Origin: Trema orientale
Taxonomy: Eukaryota; Streptophyta; Magnoliopsida; Rosales; Cannabaceae
Length of the DNA stretch: 64,000 bases
NCBI GenBank assembly: GCA_002914845.1
Contig: JXTC01000205.1
Coordinates: 8,447 to 72,446, forward strand
Direction: 5' to 3'
Below, in pieces: positions 10,631 to 22,206 of the stretch (position 1 is its first letter; each line of letters opens with the position of its first letter). The notes under the pieces are model-generated. The model saw only the letters and a list, made by a program, of their open reading frames with translations, had not been told where the DNA came from and ran no database searches. Position numbers and translations under genes: made by a program.

Positions 10631-13600
10631 CTACTGGCGTGCATACTGGTAATCTCCCAAACATTTGGTAATGGCTTCATTGGCCGTCGACCCTGTCCTT
10701 TCTTCTCTTTTTTTCTTTTCCCTGAAAGGCATAATAACCCACAGAATTAAAACCTTGTTATTTGTCGTTTTTTTTTTCGGTTTTTGTTTCAGTTCTAACG
10801 TGCTAACTCTTTCCTTCTTCGTACTCATTCCAAAAAAAAAAAATCATATCCTTTCACTCATTTTCCATCTGATAATGTCTGGAAGTGTAAAAGTAAGAAC
10901 AGAAAAAACTTCATTGTTTTACCTTGACCATCATAAGTTTTGTAAAACTTAATTAAAGGAATGCAAAAAACAAGATTGTTCAACTTGTGGAGTTTGAAAG
11001 GTCAAAGGTAGTAAACTAGACTCATCTAAAGATTGGAAAGTCCCAAGTTGCGGGTTTCATGTGACTTGTAAATGAAAGGACTTGTCAGTTGAGAAGGACA
11101 ACTTATTACATAACAACAAACAATAAATCACCTCCCAGCCATAAAATTTGATGTTTGGAAAAGTTTTTGTTTATGCAGGTTTTTGCATATTCTCTAGTTT
11201 CAATCTCAGTAAAACTATTCCAAATTCTGGGTGATTATCACGTTCATGCATCAGAGCTTTACTCTAGATTCTGGATGGTTATTGTGTTCATGCATTCTGT
11301 ATCAGTATGAATCAAGTGATTTGTTAATGAGGGATTTGTTTATACCTGTCAACGTATTCCCTTAGCAGTTCCTTTGCCTGAACGAGTTTGGAGAGCAGAT
11401 TGCGATATACATCAAGGTCACGGTCCACACTTCTTTTGTTAACGTTTAAAGCTGTACAAAGCTGCGGGCCAGCAACCAAAGTGTTAACGCTGAAACTTCA
11501 GTATATAATTATCTCCCTATGCCAATGAAATTAACAAAAAATGTCTAGCTCCTTACTCCAGTTTAAACAGCTGTTGCAGACAGCGATTTGAAAATCATGA
11601 CAAACTTTAAAATCAAGAGATTGTGTGTCTTAAATCTGTTCTGCTTGTAGTCAACTTTCATATGGACTCAAGCCATTTACAAATGTATGGATTCAATAAC
11701 GAATAAAACAAGTCATCAGAAGTAGAATAAAATCCTCTTATACAAAATTAAACAAAACTAATCGCACTTGTAACAAATTGCATAAAAAATGCTATTTCAT
11801 AACTGGGTTAAGGATTGGGAGCAATAGACAACACTTGCATGTCTCCATAAATATGAAAATTGAAGAATAGTTTTCACTAGGCAAGTCACGAGTCTGGCAA
11901 AGAATCAATTGTTAATGCGGAACACAAAAATATGATGCAACATGTCCTACTAGCAGTTAGCACATGTTTGGTAGTGACCATTCCAAAGCTGGGCTAAATA
12001 CTGTTGAAGTTGCAGTACAATATCTCATAAAACACGAGAAAATTAGACCTTCCGTGTGGATCAGAATAAAACCATCTAAAGATAACAACAAAATCTAGCA
12101 AACAAATCTTGATGCAGGACTTAAGATAATCTGACTATGACTACCGTATACTAGCACAATTAGACAAAGAATTAAAGTTTGGTTCAATGTATAACTTGTT
12201 CTTATTGCTGCATCTGCATGCACAGTGACTTGTAGCTGCAGACTGCTGCCCCTTCTGAAAGATAAATGTTTGAGAGGATACTTTAGGGAAAAAGGATAGG
12301 TAGAGCTCCCATACTTATTTATTTCAGGCCCAATAAACTTTTCTATTCAAGATGGACAGTAACACTGTAACAGGTAAGTAAAAGTATGCAATCTAGACTT
12401 CACAAATGTTATTTGCTTAAAACAAGGAAACAAAAGACTACGAAAGGGTGACTTATAACAAGTTGCTCACTATATTTGAGCCATATTCTATTAGCCCAAA
12501 TTTCTGATGCTATGATCAGCCAAGATCGCGCAGTAATTAACCTGAATGGATATGGATTATTTAGGCAATTTGGCTTTGAAAAAAAAAAGCCCCATTGAGT
12601 TAAAAAATTCAAGAGGATAAAGGACAACCTTTTCCAATATTGTTGGTTCAGTTGCATTTGCCAACTCAAGAAGACGGAAGAGCCCAACAGCAAAGAAACG
12701 GCTGTAGCTGAAATTTCCATTGGCTGCTCTTTCTGAAATGTCCTTCAATATCCCCTCCACTTCTCCTTCTTTGGATGAAAACTCAACTAATGAACTTGAA
12801 TTCTGGACCCGAGCCCACTCTTCCAACCTTTGTGAATCCAGTCTATAATGAAAGGCAGGATTTTCGTACAGTAGAATATTAGAATCCTTCTCCAATATAT
12901 GTCTAATAAATTGATAATATACAAAGCAAATTTTCTGAATTGTCCCTACAGTTTATAGAAATACAGCTCAAGATTGTTTTCTTCCCGTAAATAATCTGAT
13001 AGGTATGTATTGATGATACTCATTTTTATGCAACTACTTTCTTGAGCGTTTTTTGAACCACCCAAGGTTCTACAAAATGCAGCTTTTCTTAATCACAAAG
13101 AAGAGAAGTCATGTCAATTTCTATATCACATTACTTAATTATTGTTTGTTTGTTCTTTTAACAAAACTTAGACTATGAGAATATACTGCAAACTGAAATA
13201 AAATGATTAAAAAGAAACATAAGAAAGAAGTACCAAAAGGAAGGACAGAACTTTATATCCAAACCTATATTGCTCTGGATCCTCGTTTAACGCCCTTATG
13301 TATGCTTGGAAGATGGCATCTCGATCTTCATCACTGGGGTATCCATCCATAAGTTGATCATATACAGTGACGGAACCAAGAGCAAAGACGGGGTCATAAC
13401 GGAATGTCTTCTTGTATTTTATCAAATGTTGCTGGACAAGCAGCTCCTGCAACACAGTGTTATAGACACTTGGGATTGGTCGTTTATAAGCCTTGAGAAA
13501 ATTTAATTTCGTCTCAGCTACAGTGGGCGCGGCGTCTGCACATTAAGTAAACAAACATGTCCTCACCAAAAAAAGCTATGGCCATTTTCTTCTTAGTAGA

Positions 13601-14377
13601 GAAATCTAAAGCACCAAACTTAATACAATTGGAGCATATTGAATATGGAATCCAAAAGGCAGGGTTGGTCCTAAACCAAATAAGCACATCAGTTTCTCTG
13701 TTAATTAATGAGTTCGGCGTCAAGTCTCCATTGCCTAAAACAAATCTAAAGGCGACAAGTACAGCTTCAAAAATTACATCATGTAATAAAAGATAAAGTG
13801 ATTATGCAAAATTAAATTCCACCTTAGTTTTGATGTGCCCAGAAAAAAAAAAAAAAAAAAATTGTAGCTACATTAGCTCTAACTATAAGTTTAATTTCAC
13901 TTGAAGAGCAGCTACTGAACTTTATCGGGCAATGTTGTACCTCAAAAAGGAAATTTAATAAGTTTTCACTAAAAACAGTAACTTTTCATAAATGAATCAA
14001 ATAAATCTTAAATGCTATAGTAAAGAAAGAGAAACACAGTTCATCAGAAAGTTTTCATTTCTGGGCACTAAAAAAAAAAAAAAAAAAACTTAAAATCCAT
14101 TAGGCAAGCTCAATTCCTAATTTTACTAAAACACAGTAGTAGTGAAGGAAAAAAAAAAAAAAACCCGCATAGGCCAACCTGCAGTAGAAGACATGCAATG
14201 GATGCCCATTCGAGAAGTGGAGTTGGAAGCTCGAAAACCAACATAGTGGCAGGAAAAGCTGGTGCGGACTCTGAGCCATTCCGAATTCGAAGCTAAACTT
14301 CGAGACGATGGTACCACGGTTCTTCTCTCGGAACATCGACTTATGGCCGAGAAGGACAGGGAAGTAAGAGAAGCCAT
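10631..14377 (-). CDS. THF1: THYLAKOID FORMATION 1 (THF1/PSB29), chloroplastic
   Basis: Chloroplast protein of the Psb29/THF1 family, known for roles in thylakoid biogenesis, photosystem II dynamics and sugar/G-protein signalling. Exons on the minus strand: 14179-14377, 13265-13535, 12629-12842, 11346-11461 and 10631-10721, all GT-AG. They give one frame of 296 residues (Arabidopsis protein about 300). The first exon is a Ser/Arg-rich transit peptide. The conserved core follows, with KAYKRPIP, YDPVFALGSVTVYDQLM, GYPSDEDRDAIF, EEWAR, FSSKEGEVE and YSRFFAVGLFRLLE. The C-terminal part is helical and charged (AKELLREYVDR, then EKKKREER) and consistent with a coiled coil. It ends with the conserved ANEAITKCLGD. 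Introns 3 and 4 are long (about 1.2 and 0.6 kb) and hold no gene. I see no defect. Confidence 0.95.
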
Positions 14378-14591
14378 AGAGGGAGAGAGAGAGAGAAGGA
14401 TTCAGAGTTGGAAATTTTCCGGGAAAATTCTGAGCATAGTGGAAAGGAAAGTAAAAGAAAGGGAGAGAAAATTTTTGGCGTGAAGGTTTGTATTGGATTT
14501 CATGAGAGAGAGAGGTCCACGGAGAAAGGCTTATCCAGTGTATGAAAGGTAATAAGCCCCTTGTGATTTTCTCAACCAGCCCGTAGTTTCT

Positions 14592-14603
14592 TGACACGTG
14601 TCA
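14592..14603. promoter_or_regulatory. Palindromic G-box upstream of THF1
   Basis: TGACACGTGTCA is a perfect 12-base palindrome with a CACGTG core, about 215 bases upstream of the THF1 ATG. Such sites bind bZIP and bHLH factors, including light- and ABA-response regulators, which would suit a plastid gene. Its function here is inferred. Confidence 0.5.
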
Positions 14604-14837
14604 TTATTAGTGATTGTGATTTCTGATTCGTTGGACTTTTTTTGCCTCTATTTTTATTTCTTGCAAGCTACACTCTTATGGGGACGTGGCTGGCTGGTAA
14701 TATGTGGAGACGTAGATGTGCTTTTCAATAAAGTTGTACAATGAAACGTTAGCTGACAGTGCCTTGCTTGCTTATTCTTGTTCACAAATAATATATAAAA
14801 AGAAAATTGCGCTTGTGAATGGGAAAAACTGTAAACT

Positions 14838-14917
14838 AATGACATGTCGTTTGAGTACATCCGACGACATGCCATTGCTGTTATCTCTTTCTTTTGTACT
14901 CAAACGACGCGTCATCT
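14838..14917. repeat. Short inverted repeat (hairpin)
   Basis: GTCGTTTGAGTAC (left arm about 14840-14860) is repeated inverted as GTACTCAAACGAC (right arm about 14896-14915), with near-match flanks GACATG/GACGCG. The loop is about 35 bases. It could be a tiny MITE remnant. Confidence 0.6.
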
Positions 14918-15094
14918 ATTATTCCAGCACTTTAAAAAAAAAAAAACATGTCATGTATCAAGTACCCAATGGACGTGTCCTCTTAAGTAACATAACAGCA
15001 TGTTGTCTAAAAGAAAACGACGTCTCGTATGGATTATAATTAGCAATTTTAAGTATAATAATCGTATTATACACATACGTACGTATTTTTTAAT

Positions 15095-15565
15095 TATACA
15101 GCTGAATTATATACTTTTGTCAAACATATTTAAAAATATTTATACTTTTCAATGAAAATATATTATACACGTACATATCTTTCAGTCGTATAAAATACTC
15201 CTCACTAATTTCATTTTCTGTATTTAAAATTTTATTTGTTTCATTTAAATTCAATTATTTTTTAATCCTAGTATATGTTTTTATTTTTTATCATATGATA
15301 CTAATTTTATTTTGCATCACTAAACCTTTAATTTAGATTTTTTTGACCAGCCCTATTAAAGTAGTTGAAAACTATAATTTTTTTTAATATAGAAAATGAC
15401 ACTTTTTAGTAGCGTATTTAATAAATGTATTTTTTTTAAGTTAGAAGTATAATACACATATAAATAAATTTACAAATTTTTAGCGTACACGTAGTTTTAG
15501 TTCAAATATTTAAAAGTATTTTTGACAAAAGTTGCAAATTATACTTGTCCGTATTACTAGCCGTT
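15095..15565. mobile_element. MITE-like element with long degenerate inverted ends
   Basis: The left arm (ATACTTTTGTCAAACATATT near 15110) matches the reverse complement of the right arm near 15490-15555 (GACAAAAGTTGCAAATTATA) over roughly 70-80 bases with mismatches. Length is about 470 bases and there is no coding capacity. No clear target-site duplication was found. Confidence 0.5.
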
Positions 15566-15662
15566 TAATTTATGTCACGTATTTTGCTATTATGGATTAC
15601 TCAAATTAATAAACATTGCCTCTTGTGAACTTCAATTATCAACAACTAATGTTTTGTGAAGC

Positions 15663-15828
15663 AGTAAGGGTTTACTTAGATACACTTTTTTTTTCTATTT
15701 TTTGTTTTATCAATAAAATGAGTAGTTAGTTCCTCTCAAGACAAATCTTGAGAACATATCCACCTTTCATTTTTTTTAAAAAACATAAAATAGAAAAACA
15801 AAAGTATATCCAAAACAAGCCTAGCTAA
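15663..15828. mobile_element. Small MITE, about 165 bp
   Basis: The left end (GGGTTTACTTAGATACACTT) and the reverse complement of the right end (AGGCTTGTTTTGGATATACT) align, followed on both sides by T-rich sequence and TTTCTATTTT. The centre contains a second small palindrome around CAAGACAAATCTTG. Confidence 0.55.
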
Positions 15829-15851
15829 GATGACCTAAAGTTAATTAATAT

Positions 15852-16941
15852 GGTAAATAGCACCATTGGTTCCAAACGTATTACCATTTTAGCATATTAA
15901 TCCCTAACATTTTTATTTTGGCATTCAAGTACGTTTCTCTTTATGGCATCGTTAGTCTTTTTGGCTATTCTATCCAAAATTCCGTTAGAATTACTTTGAA
16001 TGAGAGAAATATTATTTCATTAATCCCTATTATTTAAAGTGTTTATCAATTTGGTCCTAACATTTTTTTTGGCATTAATATCTCCTATTAACAATATAGC
16101 ATCCACCAATCTTTCGGAAAATTAAAAGTTCAAAGGCGGATATGAAAGAAAAAGTTTATTTAGGAATCAAATTAAAAAAAACAAAAAAATAAAAAACAAA
16201 AATTACACTCACACTCTCTAATTTTTGTCACTCTAATTTTTGTCAAACTATACTAATTGTTATGGAACAAAAATAATTACCTTACTATTTTGAAAACTAA
16301 AAAGATTTCATATACACTATTCTCAACTATTCAAATTTGACTAAATATTTACTATATCTGTTTTTAATTATCATTTAAATATAAATTGGTTATTCTATAA
16401 AAAAAATTAACAAGATATTTACCTAAGCAATATAGCTAATAAGCCTATAAATTTTATAGATTTTTCCATTTTTTGATATTATTCTAAATAAAATAACTAA
16501 TTATTTATGTGTAAAAAAATAATATAGTTAACCATTGAGATTTTGTAGATTTTTTTTTTGCCTAGTGGTTTCATTATAATTATTTTTTATTTTAAGAGAT
16601 ACTACTGTAATTTTGACAAGAATCAGATAATCCTTTTGTTTATTCATTTATTTTTATTTTTTTCTAAATGATTGGTGGATACAATATTATTAATTAGAAA
16701 TATGAATGTAAAAAAAAATTATTAGAACCAAATTGCTAAACAATTTAAACCATTGATCTCAATAGCATAATATTTTTCTCATTCAAATGAATTCTAATGG
16801 AATTTTGGATATAATATGTTAAAAGGACTAATGGTTTCTAGAAGGAGAAATATTGAGTATCTGAACGCCAAAATAAGAGGTTGGGAATGACCAATATACC
16901 AAAATGGTAATACATTGGGGATCAATGGTGCCATTTACCCT
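15852..16941. mobile_element. 1.09-kb non-autonomous terminal-inverted-repeat transposon
   Basis: The left end begins GGTAAATAGCACCATTGG and continues through CGTATTACCATTTT and TTATTTTGGCATTCAAGTA. The right end is the inverted equivalent (GGTAAATGGCACCATTGA on the opposite strand), giving arms of about 80 bases with roughly 80-85% identity. Both flanks carry TTAATAT (15845-15851 and 16944-16950). A 9-base window matches with one mismatch, as expected of a Mutator-like element. The interior is AT-rich and has no transposase. Confidence 0.8.
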
Positions 16942-18062
16942 ACTTAATATCTATATATATATATATATATATGTTATGTATGCGTTGCTTGTAAATTGTA
17001 TTTTGTTCCTTTATTGTCGCTCTCTTGTACTCATAATCCTCGAACTCTTTTCAGCTCTCCTAATCTCACGTCTCTATATAACGCCATTAGATCTCACTTC
17101 TCTCGCTCATCTCTCCTAAAGATAATTATAAAGTTATATTCTTAGGCAAGTAAAGACTTGTCTTAATTTTAACTTTATCCAAAAAAAAAAAAAAAGACTC
17201 GTCTTTTAACACAAATTGTTATTTACTCTTACTTAATTCAAACTCATATGGTAACTTATTCAAACATAACTTCATAAAATTGTAAACGGTCAATTCACTA
17301 AAGCTCTTCAAATGTTGACATAGCAAAAATTAAAAAAACTAAAGTGGAGTTAATATCCCAACATAAAAGAAAGTAAAAGAAAATGAAAAACAAATATGAG
17401 AATCTATTAAGGTTTTTCAACTTGCAAGTTGCAACAGAGGACAATAATGTGTCGATCTTATCCAACTGATGAATTAAACGTGTCCGTTCTATCCATCTAT
17501 TCACGTGGCAATATGCTCTCTGCTTCAATGTCTATGGCAACAACGTGCGCTGTGCTAGCATATCTTTACATTATGGTTTGATATTGCATAAACTGTAGTA
17601 CTACAACATAGTTAAATATAATTTCCATGATATTAAAAATTATTTACAAAAGGGTTGTTCTATTGTGTAGACTGTAACCTAGTTACTTGATCTTTGGGGA
17701 AAAGTTAGAACTACACAAGCATAAAGAAATGATCGAGTACTATTCATAATTTTGAGGGACTGATGAGTCACTACCATCCTTCAAAAATTTAGGCGGGTCT
17801 ACATACATCAGTTGCTAGCTAGCTTTGAGCAAAATGTCAAAATATTCTCTGCATTGATTTGAAGTATCCACATATTTTATCCCTCCCCTAAACTTTCACT
17901 TTTGATTTTTTGAAGTGGTTTAATAATTGAGGTTAAAACAATATGATCAAAGATTAGTAATTAATTATAAGGATGCTAGATTTTGCCAAGTGGATCACAC
18001 ACCAAGATCTTTCAATATGGATTAGTAGTATTTTATCAGTGGAAAAGGGATCCAGCAGCTCT

Positions 18063-18070
18063 TATATATA
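18063..18070 (+). promoter_or_regulatory. TATA box of the DUF3774 gene at 18235
   Basis: TATATATA lies about 170 bases upstream of the ATG, followed by a plausible leader with CT-rich stretches. It is assigned by position and composition only. Confidence 0.5.
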
Positions 18071-18234
18071 GGAGCCATGAACACAGTTTAGTACACAACT
18101 AAACATGCATATAGCTAGCCAATTAGTATTGATCTATTATAATTGAGCCCCTCTTCTTTCATATATTTCACTTTCAGCCCAAGATCTGTTCTATTCTCCA
18201 GAGAAGATTTCCCAAGTAGATTCACAAATATAGG

Positions 18235-18483
18235 ATGGAGGGAACAAAAGATCACCAAGCTCCAACTCAATGCAACTCCATCACATCTCTCTATAAGGAC
18301 TCGGCAAAATGTACCTCTTCTTCGTCGTATTCTTCTGAACAAACGACAACATTTTCTGGTACGTTTAAACGCGAAGCATTTGATAAAGCTCCTAATGAGA
18401 ACTACAATAGAGATAGGGTCAAACAGGCAGAGGAATCCCTCCGGACGGTTATGTACCTAAGCTGTTGGGGTCCTAATTCCTGA
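18235..18483 (+). CDS. DUF3774 / wound-induced polypeptide family protein, 82 residues
   Basis: Intronless small gene. The C-terminal signature is complete: VKQAEESLRTVMYLSCWGPNS (residues 62-82). In this plant-specific family (Pfam DUF3774, 'wound-induced protein') a basic stretch followed by QAxESLRxVMYLSCWGPN is the most conserved part. The N-terminal two thirds are Ser/Thr-rich and lack the usual hydrophobic N-terminal block (the RVWxAASVAVVQGHTDQ type), so this is a divergent member. No signal peptide or membrane segment is evident. Arabidopsis relatives are induced by wounding, hypoxia or pathogens, and their biochemical role is not settled. A TATA box and a clean leader precede it. Three other intact copies and one decayed copy lie within 22 kb. 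Confidence 0.85.
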   Translation: MEGTKDHQAPTQCNSITSLYKDSAKCTSSSSYSSEQTTTFSGTFKREAFDKAPNENYNRDRVKQAEESLRTVMYLSCWGPNS

Positions 18484-19631
18484 GTTTCTTGCCCTATATA
18501 TACTTTAATTCAATTAATATTGGTTTGTATTTTCTTAGCTTGCTAGTAGAGCTTCCAAGGTTTCGTCAAAGCACCTGATTGTATATAAACTTTAGTAAAA
18601 GATTCAGTATGCTTTGAGTTAATTATTTATAATAATGGATATTATGATTATTACCAATTTACCATCGCAGAACGGAAGAGGACATTCAAATATAAGTTAT
18701 GGTTATCGTTGAGTGTGAGGATCAGGCTTGTGACTCACAACCAACTACGTACAGAAAAAATTTGACCACATAAATATAAGTAATATATTGTTCCATATGT
18801 ACAACATGACCCAGCGAAGGACTTTGTTATCTCATTCTCTTGAGATAAAATACCATTAGCAGCAATTTTGAGATTAAGAAGCCTTTAACTTAAAAAAAAA
18901 AAAAAAAGAAAAGAAAAGAAATATTGATGAATGAGACAGTTGCTGAAGAAAATGAGGTAGTGAACATGGTTGGCCTTGCTACTCATGAAATGGTGGATAA
19001 AGTTCCTTTTTATTTGTTAAGTTGATATATTATCTAGTTTCACGGCACTGGTACCAGTGCAAAAAGCCCATAAATATTATTGATATTTAGTTTTCTATGT
19101 ATATATATGGTTGCCATATGTATGTATCTATATACATACATATGTTCTGCAGAACTTACGTACAGATTTTATGTCAAAATCTCAGTTAGGAATTTATAGT
19201 CCCAGTATTGATTGACTTGGACATGCTTAGGGGAATTTATGTTAAATTTCTTTATTACTTTTCATTATACTCTGCAAAATTTAGCACGAGGAAGTAAACT
19301 TATGAAGCAATTATTTTTAGATGAAGCCTTCCTCCTACCATAGACTACTATAGGTTCTCAGCCAACAGAGAATACCCCCCACTCCCCCAAGAAAAAAAAA
19401 AAAAAAACAAAAACAAAAAGGAAAAACCTCTGCCATATGGACTAAATTCAAGAGTGCTATCTTCTGATACAGGGAGACCCACCTGCACACAAAACATAAA
19501 CAAGAAAGACAAATTTCAAAGGCTTTCGCATGTAATTTAGGTAAAGATATATTGAAAATATGTAATAAGAGTTTTAAAGAGAGTAAGGAGCTTACATGCA
19601 AAATATATCTAGTTACTAAGTTAGGAAGTGA
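18484..19631. other. Gene-less spacer between two DUF3774 genes
   Basis: AT-rich sequence holding the 3' UTR of the upstream gene and, from about 19600, the 3' end of the minus-strand gene. Poly-A tracts lie at 18892 and 19389. No repeat or gene is recognised. Confidence 0.6.
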
Positions 19632-19835
19632 CTAATATTTATTAGGCCCCCAGCAAATGAGATTCATGTCTTTCTCGACCTTTTCAGCTTCTCTTAGCTT
19701 TCGTCTCTCTTCCACTACACCAACCTTATTATTCATAGTATCATGAGCTGAAGAATTAGCACATCTAACTTCAGATGACTTGTCAGATTTTGATCTAGAT
19801 TTTTTCGGAGAACCCATAATAATTGCACTTATCAT
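19632..19835 (-). CDS. Divergent DUF3774-like small protein, 67 residues
   Basis: Intronless frame whose C-terminus reads KLREAEKVEKDMNLICWGPNKY. Its ICWGPN ending corresponds to the MYLSCWGPN signature of the wound-induced (DUF3774) family, and the preceding charged helix fits the family layout. The rest is basic and Ser/Lys-rich (GSPKKSRSKSDKSS). A second ATG at codon 7 (MGSPKK) has an equally good context and may be the true start, giving 61 residues. The gene faces the copy at 18235. The tail NLICWGPN is further from the consensus than in the other copies. Function is unknown. Confidence 0.6.
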   Translation of the reverse strand: MISAIIMGSPKKSRSKSDKSSEVRCANSSAHDTMNNKVGVVEERRKLREAEKVEKDMNLICWGPNKY

Positions 19836-21077
19836 GGCTCTAGAGTCTAGACTTGTGTTTCAGTGTTATTTACATTCATGCATATATCTACACATATCAA
19901 TATATGCTCAAACATACATATATATAAACTAAAGCAAGTGGGAATACTATTTATCAAAATTAAAATATATGAGTTAATATCATAGTTGTTTAAGAACGGT
20001 GACTTTTAAGCTGTTTATTTAGCTAAACTACTCATGTATCTTAACCAGAGTTATTGTATTTTTCTTTCTTTGTAATGGATTTTTTTTTTCGAATTTTGAA
20101 ATAAGGAGTAATATTGTTACAATAAAATATAAATGTTAACTAAAGAGTGACCAGAAGACTAACTGAAAAGGTGAATGAGCCAATTTAATCCCATTAGATG
20201 AATTCAAAAATAAATCATAAATTGCGCATTTGCTCAATTTTGTCTTTTTTGCTTACAACAAAAATAAATACTTCCAAAAACAATTTAGAAGGTACGACAT
20301 CTAAAAATGACTTGGTGCCACCACTTTTATTCTTCTTATATAATTTTGTCATTATTAAGCTCAATTCTTTGTCATTTGGTAACAAAATTCAACCACTTTC
20401 TTTCGTTCAAGTTTGTATAGGGAAAACTAAGTTGACGACTTTTTTCCTCAAGCATGTCGTAATATTTATAAATCATTTTATTATATAAATGTCTTATCAA
20501 ATCCAAAATTAACGTTCGGATGACTTTTCATACATGGCACAAGTTATGAGCACGTAATATTACATAATACTCAAATTTACAGCATTACCCTTTTTTGTAT
20601 AGTCTATAGTATTTTGTTGATATAATTAACATACTATTTGGTCCATTTATATAATTAACATACCATTTGGTCCAGCATCAATTTGTTTAATTTTCTCTTT
20701 TTTAGAAAAAAAAAATAAAAAAGTTCCACTTGAATGTGACACGACCTTGCGGCCAAACATGATTATTCTATGAACCATCGTCATTATCATTTTATTTTAT
20801 AAAAATATTGTAACAGGTCTCTATAGAGTGTTGTAGTTGTGTAAAAGTCATAATAGTAAATAACCGAACGAAATTCAAGTCAATCCCAGTCCCAAATACT
20901 CTAGGTTTTTAACTTCAAAAACAGGTGCTTAATTTGGCTGCATTATTGGCTGTCAACAATGCCAAAAACCCAAATTTGTCATTGAGTAATTATGTGAAAA
21001 TTTGACATCGAAGGTGTTGTGGACTGAACGCCTTAATTTTTTTCGCTAACAAGAGCAATAAAACAGAAAACATACAT
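19836..21077. other. Gene-less stretch up to the assembly gap
   Basis: AT-rich sequence with no recognisable gene. A short direct repeat (ATATAATTAACATAC followed by TATTTGGTCC or CATTTGGTCC) lies at about 20617-20675. Near the gap nothing matches the retroelement found on its other side. Confidence 0.55.
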
Positions 21078-21127
21078 NNNNNNNNNNNNNNNNNNNNNNN
21101 NNNNNNNNNNNNNNNNNNNNNNNNNNN
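21078..21127. other. Assembly gap (50 N)
   Basis: Fifty consecutive undetermined bases. The round number suggests a placeholder and not a measured length. The pol domain of the neighbouring retrotransposon stops against it, so repetitive DNA probably broke the assembly here. Confidence 0.99.
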
Positions 21128-21153
21128 ATAGTGTCTTGTTCTCAATATAAGAG

Positions 21154-22206
21154 CTACACCCATTTTTGGCAATTACAGTTTTTTACTATTATGGTGAAAT
21201 CAATGTATACTGGCCACTTTCCATTCTTCTTTGGAACTACTACTACGTTTGCCAACCAGCTGGGGTATTGCACCTTCCTAATGAACTCGGCTTCGAATAG
21301 TCTCCTTACTTCTTCATTGACCACTTTGTTCCGTTCCGCGCCAAATTTCCTCATTTTCTGTCTGACTGGTTTATGATCTGGATCAACATTAAGTTGGTGA
21401 GTCAAAATATTAGGGTCTATTCCCGGCATGTCAGAGTGAGACCAGGTAAAACAACTTATATTTTCTTTTAGAAACTCTATTATAGCTGCACGAATTTTGA
21501 GCAGGGCCCACAAGGACTGTTCACTCAGAGTTGTTAGGGTCGATCACAATGTCATCAAGTTCTTCCATGTTTGGCTCACCCTACTTTTGTCAGACTACAG
21601 GCTCATTGCCTTCTTGTAATTGTTATAAGGCCTCTTTTTTATTCTTCATTGTCGTCTGGTAACATCCTCTTACGGCGGCCTGGTCTCCTTTTATTTCGCG
21701 AACTCCTCTTTGAGTTGGAAATCTAATCAATTGATGGAATGTAGATAGAACTGCCCTCATAGAATGAATCCATGGTCGACCTAAAATTATGTTGTAAGCA
21801 GATGGACAATCCATGACTAGAAACTTGGTCAAATGATTTTCCCCATTTGCATAAACTAGAAGAGTGATCTGCCCAACAGCTGAGGTTTGTTGCCCATTGA
21901 AGCCAACTAAAACAGTTTGAACTTTCTCGAACTACCATTGTCAACCAAAATACATTTGATAGGACAATTACCAATATTTAGTGAAATTATAGTGGCATCA
22001 TCATATTGACGAGAAAGTGATGATATTTCTCTGTTGTTAAATGGGATTATCTGATCCATGAAGAAATCTAAGGCATCCGTGACTGATACAATTGCTTTGG
22101 CCCTCCTTACATGTTGTCTGATCGAGGAGTTGGTTGTTTCACTATAGACTAAACCTCTGCAAATCATGTTTACAACCCGATAAGTTTCTGGAGGAGGTGG
22201 GTACAA
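21154..22206 (-). pseudogene. Retrotransposon protease and N-terminal reverse transcriptase, disrupted
   Basis: Three broken frames. 21907-22206 ends in ILVDNGSS, the aspartic-protease active-site motif in the form common in Tat elements, then loses frame. 21623-21832 carries the downstream protease motif NIILGRPW. 21154-21513 carries the RT entry region (MPGIDP, EEVRRLFEAEFIRKVQYPSWLANVVVVPKKNGKW), and a substitution turns the usual RVC(V/I)DFT into PVYIDFT. The polymerase catalytic YxDD region is not present before the gap. Confidence 0.8.

Larger units (their letters stand above)
14378..18234. other. Intergenic region between THF1 and the first DUF3774 gene
   Basis: This holds the THF1 upstream region (G-box at 14592), one hairpin, three inverted-repeat transposons between 15090 and 16945, and from about 17500 the upstream region of the DUF3774 gene at 18235. 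The short frames here are in AT-rich sequence and have no family resemblance. Confidence 0.6.
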
